Positions 35,941 to 45,778 of a stretch of 64,000 nucleotides of DNA are shown piece by piece. The notes beneath the pieces are model-generated. The model was not told where the DNA came from and ran no database searches. It was given only the letters and a program-made list of their open reading frames with translations. The stretch is from Vibrionales bacterium SWAT-3 (GTDB lineage Bacteria; Pseudomonadota; Gammaproteobacteria; Enterobacterales; Vibrionaceae). Both the position numbers and the translations under genes were made by a program. How positions within the stretch are numbered: the stretch's first letter is position 1; every line of letters starts with the position of its first letter. The DNA lies in the NCBI GenBank assembly GCA_000169995.1, contig AAZW01000003.1, positions 212,484 through 276,483 on the forward strand, read 5' to 3'.

Positions 35941-37041
35941 CTACTCAGGCAACAGATAGCGGGTGCTTCTGCCGCCAGAACCAGATTTGACCAAGCAGCC
36001 ATGTCCAAGCAACGCGCTCAAATGACGTGTTGCTGTGGCACTACTCACCTTCGCTACCTTTTTATATTGACTAGCATTGATACCTTCAGAGAAATCACCA
36101 TCAAGCATTCTACTAAGCACTTTCACTTGCTCTACAGTAAGCTTAGTTTGATCTACACTTCGCCAATAATTGGTCTTATAAACGGTTTGGTCGACCTCAG
36201 AAAAAACGCCTGTAAACGTCTCGTCTAATGTATCTAAGAACCATATCAACCAATCGCTGATATCGAGTCCCCCTTTCTGGGTTCGCTCCAATATCTCGTA
36301 ATAATGTTTGCGATTAGCAAGTATCCCCACCGACATCGCATAGAAACGTACCGATTGCTTCTCTGCTTGTGCTAACGCCAAGTCGGTCAACAGTCGAGTA
36401 ATACGACCATTACCATCATCTAACGGGTGTAAGGTGATAAACCAAAGGTGAGTTATCGCAGCTCTAAGTAACGGATCGAGTGTAGCGTCGGTAAGTGAAT
36501 CATTAAACCATGTGATAAATGTATCTAGCTCAACATCAAGAATGTCTCGGCTAGGCGCTTCAAAGTGCGCAGTGGGACGGTCAATTCTTCCTGACACCAC
36601 TTGCATCGGAGCGTCACCTCGTAGTTGACCTCCAACTACAGGGTTAAACATGGTGTGGCCTTGAGGAAACAGTCTATCGTGCCAATGTAAGATCCTATCA
36701 AGCGCTAGTGGCTCTGTTAGGTTCTGCACCGCATCCAACATAATTTCAGCTAGGCCATCGGTTTGTTCTGTCGTAGGAAAAGGTCGCTCTTCGCTCACGC
36801 CAAGTTTGTTGGCTAAAGAAGAACGAACAGAGAAGGCATTCAGCTTTTCTCCTTCTATCGCATTGGAGTGGACAATGTTCGCTAGCAAAGTATCGAGCAT
36901 TGTTTGCGTTTGGTCTGCAGATTGAGTGGTAATCTTGCCCAATAAAATGCCCTGATTAAGCCGAACTTCTCTTAACCTCACGCCTATTCTCTGATTATCC
37001 CAAACAAAGTTTGGCCAATTATCTTGCTGCCAAATCCACAT
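35941..37041 (-). CDS. Fic family protein (DUF4172-type) with inhibitory motif
   Basis: About 366 residues. N-terminal DUF4172-like segment (MWIWQQDNWPNF), inhibitory helix SNAIEG at 59-64 matching the S/TxxxE(G/N) class II pattern, Fic core with HPLDDGNGRITR at 205-216, and a C-terminal winged helix (ASQYKKVAKVSSATATRHLS). Such enzymes transfer AMP from ATP to hydroxyl groups of target proteins and are held off by the glutamate. The start at 37041 has GGGGCG 5 nt upstream and matches family N-termini; 37053 is the alternative. The target is unknown. Confidence 0.9.
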   Translation of the reverse strand: MWIWQQDNWPNFVWDNQRIGVRLREVRLNQGILLGKITTQSADQTQTMLDTLLANIVHSNAIEGEKLNAFSVRSSLANKLGVSEERPFPTTEQTDGLAEIMLDAVQNLTEPLALDRILHWHDRLFPQGHTMFNPVVGGQLRGDAPMQVVSGRIDRPTAHFEAPSRDILDVELDTFITWFNDSLTDATLDPLLRAAITHLWFITLHPLDDGNGRITRLLTDLALAQAEKQSVRFYAMSVGILANRKHYYEILERTQKGGLDISDWLIWFLDTLDETFTGVFSEVDQTVYKTNYWRSVDQTKLTVEQVKVLSRMLDGDFSEGINASQYKKVAKVSSATATRHLSALLGHGCLVKSGSGGRSTRYLLPE

Positions 37042-37152
37042 ATTACGCCCCATGATGCGAAAGTATCACTTATTCAAATCATATTATGAGGTGTTTAAGG
37101 TCATTATTCAAATCACAAAGTGAGCCGAATAAAGGGGTATTCAAATCATTGA

Positions 37153-37176
37153 GGCTGGAGAAGTACTTCTCCAGCC
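37153..37176. other. Perfect 24-bp palindrome after phhB
   Basis: GGCTGGAGAAG-TA-CTTCTCCAGCC, 9 bp after the phhB stop on the minus strand. No T run follows. It could stabilise the phh transcript end or be a protein site. Confidence 0.5.
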
Positions 37177-37184
37177 CAGAATGA

Positions 37185-37523
37185 CTATTCACTCACTGCA
37201 AACACATCGCAGCGTGAGGCGCAGATGAAGTCATTTTTGTGCAGGCCTTTGATTGAGTGACTCCACCAAGTGACGGTGACTTTGCCCCACTCCAATAAGA
37301 TAGAAGGATGATGGAACTCTTCTTCAGCCAACTCTGACACTTTATTGCTGAATGCCCATGCTTGTTTGTAGTTCTTAAACTTGTATACCTTTTCAAGCTG
37401 CGGGATGCCGTCTCTTTCGATGATTTGCCAATCAGCCAACTCCAACAATAGCGACTGTTGTTCATCTTTAGTCAGGGCAATCGCATCGATACTGCAAGCT
37501 TCGCATTTTAGTTCATTCAACAT
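37185..37523 (-). CDS. phhB: Pterin-4a-carbinolamine dehydratase
   Basis: 112 residues; recycles the 4a-hydroxytetrahydropterin formed by PhhA. Landmarks [20 protein letters not shown] (the histidines act in dehydration) and the final [12 protein letters not shown]. The start at 37523 is inside the end of phhA (11-nt overlap); a longer frame upstream is an artefact of overlap with phhA. Confidence 0.94.
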   Translation of the reverse strand: MLNELKCEACSIDAIALTKDEQQSLLLELADWQIIERDGIPQLEKVYKFKNYKQAWAFSNKVSELAEEEFHHPSILLEWGKVTVTWWSHSIKGLHKNDFICASRCDVFAVSE

Positions 37524-38307
37524 GTGTCGGTTCCTTGGGTTCAAAAAGTGGTGGTAGTAACCCCGCCTCAATCGCGAGATCAGCTTGTTGTAACAGGTTT
37601 TGTTGACTGATTTGAAATAGCTCAGCCAAGTCATTAATCACATAATATTTCGGTTGCATGATGTCGATGCGGTAAGGCGTTCTTAGCACCGTTTGTAAAT
37701 CAAAACGCTCACGAACGGCCAAATCCCCTTCCAGCGCATAGTTAGTTTCTGCTGGAGAAGAGAGAATGCCGCCGCCGTAGATTTTCAATTTATCTCCCTC
37801 TTTTACTAATCCGAACTCAACCGTAAACCAATACAAACGGGCAAGATAACCTCGCTGTTTAGAGGTAGCGGCTTGGCCTAGCTTTCCATATTGCTCAGTG
37901 AAAGCGGCAAAATCAGGATCAGTGAGCATGGCACAGTGACCAAAAATCTCATGGAAAAAGTCTGGTTCTTGTAGGTAATCAAACTCGTCTCGCGTTCTCA
38001 GAAACGTCGCGACGGGAAACTTCTTATTCGCAAGCAAATCAAAGAAACGGTCGAAGTCTATCAACGCAGGTACGGGCTGTACTTGCCAACCTGTTGTTTC
38101 CTTTAGAACTTTGTTTATCTCAGGGAGCTGAGGAACTCTGTCTAATGGCAGATCAAGCAGCGTCAATCCATGCAGATAGGCTTCACATGCGCGATCATCA
38201 ATGACGTCCAGTTGCCTTTTCACCAAGTCGTGCCAAATGGCGTCTTCTTCGAGGCTCCACTCAACCCATCCCTCTTGGCTCACGGGCTTAGAATGATATT
38301 GAGTCAT
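37513..38307 (-). CDS. phhA: Phenylalanine 4-monooxygenase
   Basis: 264-residue monomeric-type enzyme converting phenylalanine to tyrosine with tetrahydrobiopterin-like cofactor, O2 and Fe(II). Iron ligands are H119 and H124 in FHEIFGH and E164 in FTVEFG. A near-ideal AGGAGGT precedes the ATG. It overlaps phhB and is divergent from aacS over 200 bp that contain a TyrR-type box, implying control by aromatic amino acids. Confidence 0.96.
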   Translation of the reverse strand: MTQYHSKPVSQEGWVEWSLEEDAIWHDLVKRQLDVIDDRACEAYLHGLTLLDLPLDRVPQLPEINKVLKETTGWQVQPVPALIDFDRFFDLLANKKFPVATFLRTRDEFDYLQEPDFFHEIFGHCAMLTDPDFAAFTEQYGKLGQAATSKQRGYLARLYWFTVEFGLVKEGDKLKIYGGGILSSPAETNYALEGDLAVRERFDLQTVLRTPYRIDIMQPKYYVINDLAELFQISQQNLLQQADLAIEAGLLPPLFEPKEPTHVE

Positions 38308-38396
38308 TACGTACCTCCTTTCGAATGTCTCCCTTTAAGCCTATCCCCACTCATTGTAAGCGCCAAATTTACGCTATTTTTCGAAACAGCTCTTTA

Positions 38397-38414
38397 TGTA
38401 ACATTTTATTTACA
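38397..38414. promoter_or_regulatory. TyrR/PhhR-type box between phhA and aacS
   Basis: TGTAACATTTTATTTACA fits TGTAAA-N6-TTTACA with one mismatch. A weaker partner (TGTAAGCGCCAAATTTAC) lies at 38355. Position suits control of phhA and perhaps aacS. Confidence 0.65.
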
Positions 38415-38507
38415 TAAATATATCAAAGCCTTATTTCCCTGATCTTTTGACTTTGTAAAACCTTCATACCAGACTGAAATCGTTAAGTTTTTGTTAAAGG
38501 TAAAGGA

Positions 38508-40493
38508 ATGCACGAAAGCAATAAGCCAGTTTGGCACCCTAGCGAGCATCGTATCGCAGATGCCAACTTAACCCGATTTATCGACAGCCTTAATCTGCCT
38601 GATTTAAACCTAGATAGAGGCATACAAAGCTACGCCGAACTCCATCAATGGTCGGTGGATCAGCCTGAGTCGTTTTGGCAAAACGTGTGGCAGTTTTGTG
38701 GAGTGGTTGGCTCGCAAGGGGATGACATCAAAACGCAAGGTGAGAGCCGCTGGCAGCAACCTAAATCCAATCGTGATGCAGCTTGGTTTCCGAATGCGCA
38801 AGTAAACTACGCCGAGAACTTGCTGCGCTTCGCACAAACCATGCCTGACGAGCACGCAATTTGGTTTGAGAATGAGCGTGGTGAGCAGCAGAGCTACACA
38901 TGGAAAGCCCTATGTGAGGCTGTGTCCAACGTTCAGCAATGGCTTGTTGATAGCGGCGTAAGGCAAGGTGATGTGGTTGCTGCGTATACGCCCTACCTAC
39001 CACAAACCGTGATAGCCATGCTCGCAACCACCAGCTTAGGGGCGACTTGGACGTCAACCTCGCCTGATTTTGGCGTTGAGAGTGTGATTGAGCGTTTTGG
39101 CCAAGTGAAACCCAAGGTGCTATTCACCTGCGATGGTTACACTTTCAATGGTAAAACATTTGATATGGCAGACAAGAACAGCGCCATCATTGAGCATCTC
39201 AGCGAGCTAAAACAGGTGTGTCAGATCGGCTATTTAAAAAAGAATGATTTTGAGCATGACGTGTCGCTGCAAAGCTGGCACAACATCATCAATCATTACC
39301 AGCCACAGCCTGTTCGATTTGTGCGTATCGGCTTCAATGAGCCGCTGTTTGTGCTCTACTCTTCTGGAACCACAGGCAAGCCAAAGTGCATAGTGCATTC
39401 TGTTGGTGGCACCATCATTAACCACCTAAAAGAGCATCAACTGCACAGCGATGTTAAGCCGAAAGATCGCGTTTTCTACTACACCACCTGTGGTTGGATG
39501 ATGTGGAACTGGCATGTTTCTGCACTTGCCAGCGGTGCTTGTTTAGTGATCTTTGATGGCAGCCCTGTTTACCCGCAACCCAATGTGCTGTGGGACTTAG
39601 CACAGCGCACTGATGTGTCTCTGTTTGGTACATCTGCCAAGTATTTAGAAGCGATTGAGAAGGCAGAGCTCTCACCTATCGACAGTCACTCTCTGCCTAA
39701 TCTAAGAACACTGTGCTCAACTGGGTCAGTGCTTTACCCAGAGCAGTTTGATTTCGTTTACAAACACATCAAGCAAGACCTACATTTAGCATCCATTTCT
39801 GGCGGCACGGATATTTGCGGATGCTTTGTGTTAGGTAACCCTATATCACCAGTGTATCGCGGTGAGTGCCAACAGGCAGGGCTTGGCGTCGACATTAAGG
39901 TGTTCAGTTCAACAGGTCATAAAGTCGATCACGAACGTGGTGAACTGGTGTGTACGAATTCCCTCCCAAACTTCCCAGTAGGCTTCTGGAATGACACCGG
40001 AGAGCGCTATCACAGCACTTATTGGGATAGGTTCGACAATGTATGGCATCACGGTGACGAGGTCGCACAGAGCGTGCATGGCGGTTATCTGTTCTACGGG
40101 CGAGGCGACACCACGCTCAACCCTGGTGGCGTGCGTATCGGTACTGCTGAGATCTACCAACAAGTGAACACCATTGAGGGCATCATCGATTCCATCGCCG
40201 TCGGTAAAGACGTCGACCGCAATGAGCAAATTTGGCTGTTCGTTCAGCTACAGCAAAGTGTGGTTCTCAATGAAACGCTATTGGCCGCCATTAAGCACAA
40301 GCTCAAATCATCTTGTTCCCCAAGGCATGTACCAAGCCAAGTATTTGCTATCAGCGACGTGCCAAAAACACGCTCAGGAAAACTGGTGGAGTTGGCGGTG
40401 AAACAGGTGGTAAATGGCAAACCCGTTCAGAACATAGGTGCGATAGCCAATGCGGATGTGCTCGATGAGATAAAGCATGTAATTTCGCTGTAG
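38508..40493 (+). CDS. aacS: Acetoacetyl-CoA synthetase
   Basis: 661-residue AMP-forming ligase that activates acetoacetate to acetoacetyl-CoA. Core motifs: LYSSGTTGKPKCIVHSVGG (P-loop), ISGGTDICGCF, YGRGDTTLNPGGVRIGTAEI and the C-terminal KTRSGKLVELAVK with the catalytic lysine. AAAGG lies before the ATG. Acetoacetate is the end product of the nearby Hpd-HmgA-MaiA-Fah pathway, so this gene completes carbon recovery from phenylalanine and tyrosine. Confidence 0.95.
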   Translation: MHESNKPVWHPSEHRIADANLTRFIDSLNLPDLNLDRGIQSYAELHQWSVDQPESFWQNVWQFCGVVGSQGDDIKTQGESRWQQPKSNRDAAWFPNAQVNYAENLLRFAQTMPDEHAIWFENERGEQQSYTWKALCEAVSNVQQWLVDSGVRQGDVVAAYTPYLPQTVIAMLATTSLGATWTSTSPDFGVESVIERFGQVKPKVLFTCDGYTFNGKTFDMADKNSAIIEHLSELKQVCQIGYLKKNDFEHDVSLQSWHNIINHYQPQPVRFVRIGFNEPLFVLYSSGTTGKPKCIVHSVGGTIINHLKEHQLHSDVKPKDRVFYYTTCGWMMWNWHVSALASGACLVIFDGSPVYPQPNVLWDLAQRTDVSLFGTSAKYLEAIEKAELSPIDSHSLPNLRTLCSTGSVLYPEQFDFVYKHIKQDLHLASISGGTDICGCFVLGNPISPVYRGECQQAGLGVDIKVFSSTGHKVDHERGELVCTNSLPNFPVGFWNDTGERYHSTYWDRFDNVWHHGDEVAQSVHGGYLFYGRGDTTLNPGGVRIGTAEIYQQVNTIEGIIDSIAVGKDVDRNEQIWLFVQLQQSVVLNETLLAAIKHKLKSSCSPRHVPSQVFAISDVPKTRSGKLVELAVKQVVNGKPVQNIGAIANADVLDEIKHVISL

Positions 40494-40524
40494 GTTTGCG
40501 AAATAAAACATCAGCACGAAAAAA

Positions 40525-40550
40525 TCCGATATTAGTTTCCTAATATCGGA
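40525..40550. terminator. Bidirectional terminator after aacS
   Basis: 11-bp stem TCCGATATTAG / CTAATATCGGA with a TTTC loop and T/A runs on each side, between convergent aacS and the sulfatase gene. Confidence 0.88.
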
Positions 40551-40639
40551 CTTTTGGTGCTCGTTCGAATCAACTTAAATATCTTTCATCGCATAGCGAT
40601 TACCCTTCATTTAAGCTGTTTTTCATCTATATCCGAGCA

Positions 40640-42664
40640 TTACTTCTCTAAGCCAAGCGGTAAGATTTCAAATTTACCGTCGAACTGATCTAAGGCACTT
40701 GCTAACTGCTTAATGTTTGCAGCATCACCTTTTATACCGGCTTGACCCGCTTCAACAAGCTTATCCAAGGTAGTTTCACCAAGTAGCACACGAGTAAGAT
40801 CTGATTTATTTACAATCAGTTGAGTATCTAGTTTCGGCAAATTATCTTCCAGGCCGAGTTCTGTCACAGAAATATTCGACATCGCTGCATTTGAGACTTC
40901 AACATAGTGAGTTTCATTTACGTCAGGGTGAACGATGGTCATATTGAAATCTAAACCAAGCTCTTCCGCTTTAGGTCCATTTAACTGTACACCGACCAAG
41001 TCCAAGAAATTTGAGGTTGGAGTATTGGCGATTACATCAGCAGATGCTGTTTTTGTACCCGAGCCAATGGTGCCCGTGCGTAGTTCTACCGCACCTTGCA
41101 GATAAGAGTTTCGCCACGCCATAGTCTCTGACTGGTAACCCTGTTGTTCAAACGTATCAGCCAGCTTCTCAAGATACGTAACGTTTGTTGGATCACACGT
41201 CACCAAGTTGTTGAATAGCTCCGCAGCCTCTTGGTACTGACCTTTATTAAAGTACTCTGTTGCGGCTTCAAATAGCTTGTCTTCGCCCGAAACTTCAACA
41301 TACATACATGCACGGTCAGCAGACTGTAGCGGGTTGGTGTTGATTGGGTTCAAGTCATGGTAACCAAGGTATAAATTCATGATTGCTCGGGCATTGTGCG
41401 AGTATGAACCGTGATAGCCGTTGGTGTGCCAAGTCTGTAACTGAGTTTTAGGGATGATCTTGTCAATCTCACGTCCAACATCGTGAATCTTAACGCCGTG
41501 GTTAGCTAATCGCATGGTGTTATTGTGTAACCAACCGTAGTTATCACGCTGAAGCCCCATATACTCAGAAATTTCTTCTTGGCCCCACACTGGCGCAGAG
41601 TGAGCAGCATGGATGTCATCAACTAAGCCAGAATCAACAAAGCGCATTTTCAACTCAGTCAGATATTTAGTCCAAGCAGCAGTATCACGAACTTTCGCGC
41701 CACGGAATGTATACACATTGTGCTGACCGTCATAAGTCAATTCAGCGGTGTTCAATGAGCGATATTTTGGTACGTAGTTAACTATCTCTACAGGCGCTTC
41801 TGCACCAGGCATGTTAATGAACAGCATCTCAAGGCCATCAATCACAACGGTTTCTTCACGCTCAACGATGAACTGCGTAGGAGGAACAAAAGTCACGTTA
41901 CCTTCAGCCAATCCCATGCCTAAAGCATTATCGACGATACCGGTTTCGTTAGTTGGTAGATCTGAACCGTATTGATATGAAGCGCGGCGTCCCATAGCAG
42001 CGCCTGCTAAAACGTTCTCGTCAGCGAACTCACGCATGAAACCATCAGGAGCAATGATTGGAGAACCTTCAACCCAGTCACCAGATTCAATGATACCGCG
42101 TGAACCACCGAAGTGATCTGGGTGAGTATGAGAATAGATCATACCAACAATATTATGTTTACCGTTGATCTTTGGTAGGTGCTCTTTTGCAAAAGCCCAA
42201 GCCGCAGAGGCTGCTTCCGCTTTTAGCAGTGGATCGTGAATGATATAACCGTTGTCTGCCTTATAGATAGTGATGTTAGAAAGGTCTGCACCACGAAGTT
42301 GATACACACCTTCATTCACTTGATACAAACCTCCAGACACATAGTTCATTTGAGCCTGACGCCAAATGGAAGGGTTTACGGTGTCGGGGCGATCAGCACG
42401 CATATCTTTCACATTAAGGTGCGCCATGCTGTTGCGCAGGCGACCAGCATCATGATCATCGAATGCAGCAATAAGTCCACGTTCAGAACGCTCAAACGCT
42501 GATACATCTTCCCAAGGCAAGGTTTTATCCAACGCCTTGTTCGAGGCAGCAGTATGTTCAGTCGCTGCTTTACCCATATACGTATCCAGTGAGCCGTAAT
42601 CACTGTCTGCGATTGCGCCACATGAAATAGCAGAGATCGTTAAAGCTAAAATAGTTTTTTTCAT
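40640..42664 (-). CDS. Secreted alkyl/aryl sulfatase, metallo-beta-lactamase fold
   Basis: 674 residues with a signal peptide (ILALTISAISCGAIA). The catalytic domain has the zinc motif SHTHPDHFGG (H179, H181, D183, H184), then a dimerisation region with NGYHGSYSHNARAIMNLYLG, and an SCP2-like C-terminal domain (about 545-674). This is the SdsA1/YjcS/BDS1 layout of enzymes that cleave primary alkyl sulfates such as SDS. Located in the periplasm or outside. It follows a LysR gene in the same direction; that regulator is a likely controller. Confidence 0.92.
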   Translation of the reverse strand: MKKTILALTISAISCGAIADSDYGSLDTYMGKAATEHTAASNKALDKTLPWEDVSAFERSERGLIAAFDDHDAGRLRNSMAHLNVKDMRADRPDTVNPSIWRQAQMNYVSGGLYQVNEGVYQLRGADLSNITIYKADNGYIIHDPLLKAEAASAAWAFAKEHLPKINGKHNIVGMIYSHTHPDHFGGSRGIIESGDWVEGSPIIAPDGFMREFADENVLAGAAMGRRASYQYGSDLPTNETGIVDNALGMGLAEGNVTFVPPTQFIVEREETVVIDGLEMLFINMPGAEAPVEIVNYVPKYRSLNTAELTYDGQHNVYTFRGAKVRDTAAWTKYLTELKMRFVDSGLVDDIHAAHSAPVWGQEEISEYMGLQRDNYGWLHNNTMRLANHGVKIHDVGREIDKIIPKTQLQTWHTNGYHGSYSHNARAIMNLYLGYHDLNPINTNPLQSADRACMYVEVSGEDKLFEAATEYFNKGQYQEAAELFNNLVTCDPTNVTYLEKLADTFEQQGYQSETMAWRNSYLQGAVELRTGTIGSGTKTASADVIANTPTSNFLDLVGVQLNGPKAEELGLDFNMTIVHPDVNETHYVEVSNAAMSNISVTELGLEDNLPKLDTQLIVNKSDLTRVLLGETTLDKLVEAGQAGIKGDAANIKQLASALDQFDGKFEILPLGLEK

Positions 42665-42811
42665 GATAATACCTTCGACTCGTTGCCATCCTTGGAAAAA
42701 CTAACGCTGCTTACTTGCATCGTGTTGATGGGGTTACTTTAACGAGTCTGATATCATCAATTAAGTCACTTAGGATATATCTGATATTAATTTTAGTGAT
42801 ATCAAAAGGAT

Positions 42812-43705
42812 TCACACGGCACTGTAAATTAATTCACGAAGCCAGGTGTTTGCAGCATTGCTGCGCATTTTATTCAATGAAATCATGAATGAGTCGAAGG
42901 TATGGTTTGCGAATGGAAAGGGCAGCAAATCAAGGTTGAACGCTTTTTGGTAACGCTTGGCAACAGATAACGGAACAACACCAACCGCATCACTGTAAGA
43001 CACTGCCTCTATCATCCCTAATAGAGATTTATGTTCACTGTAAGCCTTCCTTTGTGGCAGAACTTCATCGGTTATCCAATCGACAAATTTAAGATTTAGT
43101 CGTGTTAAGTCGAAGAGTGCATGTCTTTCTTGTAGGTAGCTTTCTTTGTTTATACTTTCCAAGTTCATGCGTGGATGGTTATGCCTTACGATGCAACAAA
43201 GCTGTTCTTCGCGCAGCACCGATGATTGAAACATCGCGCCTTGTGGACGACTGATATCAATAACGAGGTCTATTTTTTCATTCACTAAGTCATCGTAGAT
43301 TCGCGTTTCATCTGACGGAATTTCAACCAACAAAACCTCTATCGGTTTTCCGGCAAGTTTACGATCCAGACTCTGTCTCAATGTGTGGAAGATAGCTTCG
43401 TGGCTATAAACAATAAATCGATGAGGATGGTCGACATTGAAATGAGTCACTCCCTCCATGACGGTATCTATCTCCATCAAAGAAAATTGCAATTGTTCGT
43501 ACAATTCTTGAGCAAAACGCGTTGGTTTTACGCCTCGTCCCGTCCGGTTAAACAATTCCTGCCCAAGGCTCGATTTAAGTCGATTAAGAGAATTACTGAT
43601 TGCAGACTGTGTCAGATCCAAGTGTTCAGCAGCCTTAGTGACTGATCCTTGTTGATAAACCACAGAGAAAATACGCAACAGGTTTAGATCGAACTTATGA
43701 GACAT
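42812..43705 (-). CDS. LysR-family regulator upstream of the sulfatase
   Basis: 297 residues; HTH VTKAAEHLDLTQSAISNSLN and an effector domain of the NodD/LeuO-like subgroup. The 147-bp gap to the sulfatase contains repeated CTGATAT elements (for example at 42748 and 42780) that could be binding half-sites. Autonomous gene; the inducer is possibly a sulfate ester. Confidence 0.9.
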   Translation of the reverse strand: MSHKFDLNLLRIFSVVYQQGSVTKAAEHLDLTQSAISNSLNRLKSSLGQELFNRTGRGVKPTRFAQELYEQLQFSLMEIDTVMEGVTHFNVDHPHRFIVYSHEAIFHTLRQSLDRKLAGKPIEVLLVEIPSDETRIYDDLVNEKIDLVIDISRPQGAMFQSSVLREEQLCCIVRHNHPRMNLESINKESYLQERHALFDLTRLNLKFVDWITDEVLPQRKAYSEHKSLLGMIEAVSYSDAVGVVPLSVAKRYQKAFNLDLLPFPFANHTFDSFMISLNKMRSNAANTWLRELIYSAV

Positions 43706-43893
43706 AAAAGCACTTCCTTGATGAGGGGAGATTCAATGTACAACGACTGTCAATCGAAGTTCAATAAACCGTACGCACTCAGTTTAGGGTAATGTCATAG
43801 GAAAAGTGAGTATGCATTGGCGAAGAATGGAGATGACGCTGAAAAAGAGAGCGTTAGGGATAAGGGTTAAGTCGTTTTCCTATCAGGGAAATT

Positions 43894-43935
43894 AGAGGAG
43901 CACAACCAGTAATGACAACTCGGTCATGCTCCCCT
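43894..43935 (-). terminator. Weak hairpin after maiA
   Basis: Arms AGAGGAGCA / TGCTCCCCT with a long loop about 50 bp past the maiA stop; no strong T run. 43706-43984 otherwise shows no gene. Confidence 0.4.
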
Positions 43936-43984
43936 GATGGTATAAAACATTCCGTTTAATTTAGGCTCAACTTGTTGTGTTTGT

Positions 43985-44674
43985 TTACAAGGGGGAAGTC
44001 GCATCCGCCTGATTCTCTGGCATAGCATCAATGAACGCGGGTAACTGGTTACACGCTGCAACAATAGAGTTAATTAGCGGATAAGGCGACATATCAACGC
44101 CAAAACGCAGTGCATTGTAGACTTGCGGCACTAAGCAAATATCGACGATACAAGGTGAATCCGTGAGACTATATACCGAGTCGCCGTGCGCTTTTCTGTG
44201 CTTCGCCAGCTTCTCTTCTAAAGCATGGAACCCCTGGCTCATCCAATGATGAAGCCAATCCATTTGCGCCTCTTGTTCACACGACAGTTCTCTCTCCAAA
44301 TACTGCAGCACACGCAGATTGTTCAGAGGGTGAATTTCCATCGCTATATCCTGAGCCATCGCCAACGCTTGATAGCGCAGTGGTGTTCGCTCAGGGAGCA
44401 ACAAGGTGTCTGGGCTACTCTCACACAAATAGTTTTCGTCCAAGTATTGCAAGATTGTCAGCGACTGATTGAGTTGAACATCACCATCCACCAGCACAGG
44501 CACTAATTCACTGGCATTGAGCTCTCGATATTGTGGATCATGCTGCTCGCCGCCATTACGCACCAAATGCACCGATTTCGACTCATAGCTAAGTTGCTTT
44601 AGGTTCAACCCAATACGCACCCGATAGGCTGCCGAAGAGCGCCAATAACCATAGAGTGTGACCTTCTTGTTCAT
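43985..44674 (-). CDS. maiA: Maleylacetoacetate isomerase (zeta-class GST)
   Basis: 229 residues; converts maleylacetoacetate to fumarylacetoacetate with glutathione. N-terminal thioredoxin fold with GYWRSSAAYRVRIGLNLK; the canonical SSCS motif is SSAA here, a variant seen in bacterial members. C-terminal helical domain with PCIVDICLVPQVYNA. GAGGGCTC before the ATG. Last gene of the tyrosine degradation operon, 54 nt after fah. Confidence 0.93.
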   Translation of the reverse strand: MNKKVTLYGYWRSSAAYRVRIGLNLKQLSYESKSVHLVRNGGEQHDPQYRELNASELVPVLVDGDVQLNQSLTILQYLDENYLCESSPDTLLLPERTPLRYQALAMAQDIAMEIHPLNNLRVLQYLERELSCEQEAQMDWLHHWMSQGFHALEEKLAKHRKAHGDSVYSLTDSPCIVDICLVPQVYNALRFGVDMSPYPLINSIVAACNQLPAFIDAMPENQADATSPL

Positions 44675-44728
44675 AAAGAGCCCTCGTTCATAACGTGCCT
44701 CTCTGCAGTTTTACTCTTGTCATTGTAA

Positions 44729-45766
44729 TTAGCGTGGTCGATATTGACTGACTTTTTGGTCAATCGCGCCAAAGATCGAGTCACCATCGACATCGAACAT
44801 CTCTAGACGAATCGAATCACCAAACGACATAAATTGAGTTGAAGGCTTACCATCACGAATCGTCTCTATCATGCGTACTTCAGCAATGCAGGAATAGCCC
44901 ACACCACCTTCCGCAATTGAGGTGCCGTGGTCAGTACCTTGTTTATTGGACACAGTGCCCGAACCAATGATCGCACCGGCCGACAGTGGACGAGTCTTCG
45001 CTGCATGGACAATCAGCTCAGCGAAATTGAAGGTCATATCGACACCCGCATTCGGACAACCAAAAGGTGTGTCGTTGTAGGTTGAAGTCAGTGGCAGGTG
45101 CACTTTGCTCCCTTTCCACTGTTCACCCAGCTCATCGGGCGTAACAGCAACCGGAGAGAACACTGAAGAGGGCTTGGATTGGAAGAAACCAAAGCCCTTA
45201 GCGAGCTCAGCCGGAATCAAACCACGCAGCGACACATCATTCACCAACATTAGCAGACGAATCGAATCATGCGCTTGCTTGGCGCTGGCTCCCATTGGCA
45301 CATCTCCGGTGACAACCGCAACTTCACCCTCGAAATCGATACCCCATTCGTCACTGGCAAATTCAATGTTGTCACGTGGCCCAATAAAGGCATCTGAGCC
45401 GCCTTGATACATAAGCGGGTCAACCCAGAAGCTTTCTGGCATTTCAGCACCACGAGCCTTACGCACCAGCTCAACGTGGTTTACATACGCGCTGCCATCT
45501 GCCCATTGATAAGCGCGTGGCAGAGGCGATTCACAATATTGAGGCGCAAACACTTCACTGCCCGTCACATGCCCGTTGTTTAACGAGGTGTATAACTCTT
45601 CTAACTGAGGCGCAACGCTTTCCCAATTATCCAAAGCGACTTGCATGGTTGGCGCCAGATGCATCGCGTGGAAAATCTCCGTCGCTGGCACACACTGTTT
45701 GAGGTCTCTACTCACGACCATCAATAGACCATCGCGAGTACCATTTTTCTTGGTTGCTAATTTCAT
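44729..45766 (-). CDS. Fumarylacetoacetate hydrolase family enzyme
   Basis: 345 residues; hydrolyses fumarylacetoacetate to fumarate and acetoacetate. FAH-fold metal site is visible in DFEGEVAVVTGDVP and LLMLVNDVSLRGLIP, with GAIIGSGTVSNKQG as the substrate loop. Bacterial two-domain length. It lies 12 nt after hmgA, so co-transcribed. Confidence 0.93.
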   Translation of the reverse strand: MKLATKKNGTRDGLLMVVSRDLKQCVPATEIFHAMHLAPTMQVALDNWESVAPQLEELYTSLNNGHVTGSEVFAPQYCESPLPRAYQWADGSAYVNHVELVRKARGAEMPESFWVDPLMYQGGSDAFIGPRDNIEFASDEWGIDFEGEVAVVTGDVPMGASAKQAHDSIRLLMLVNDVSLRGLIPAELAKGFGFFQSKPSSVFSPVAVTPDELGEQWKGSKVHLPLTSTYNDTPFGCPNAGVDMTFNFAELIVHAAKTRPLSAGAIIGSGTVSNKQGTDHGTSIAEGGVGYSCIAEVRMIETIRDGKPSTQFMSFGDSIRLEMFDVDGDSIFGAIDQKVSQYRPR

Positions 45767-45778
45767 CCTTGTTGCCCC

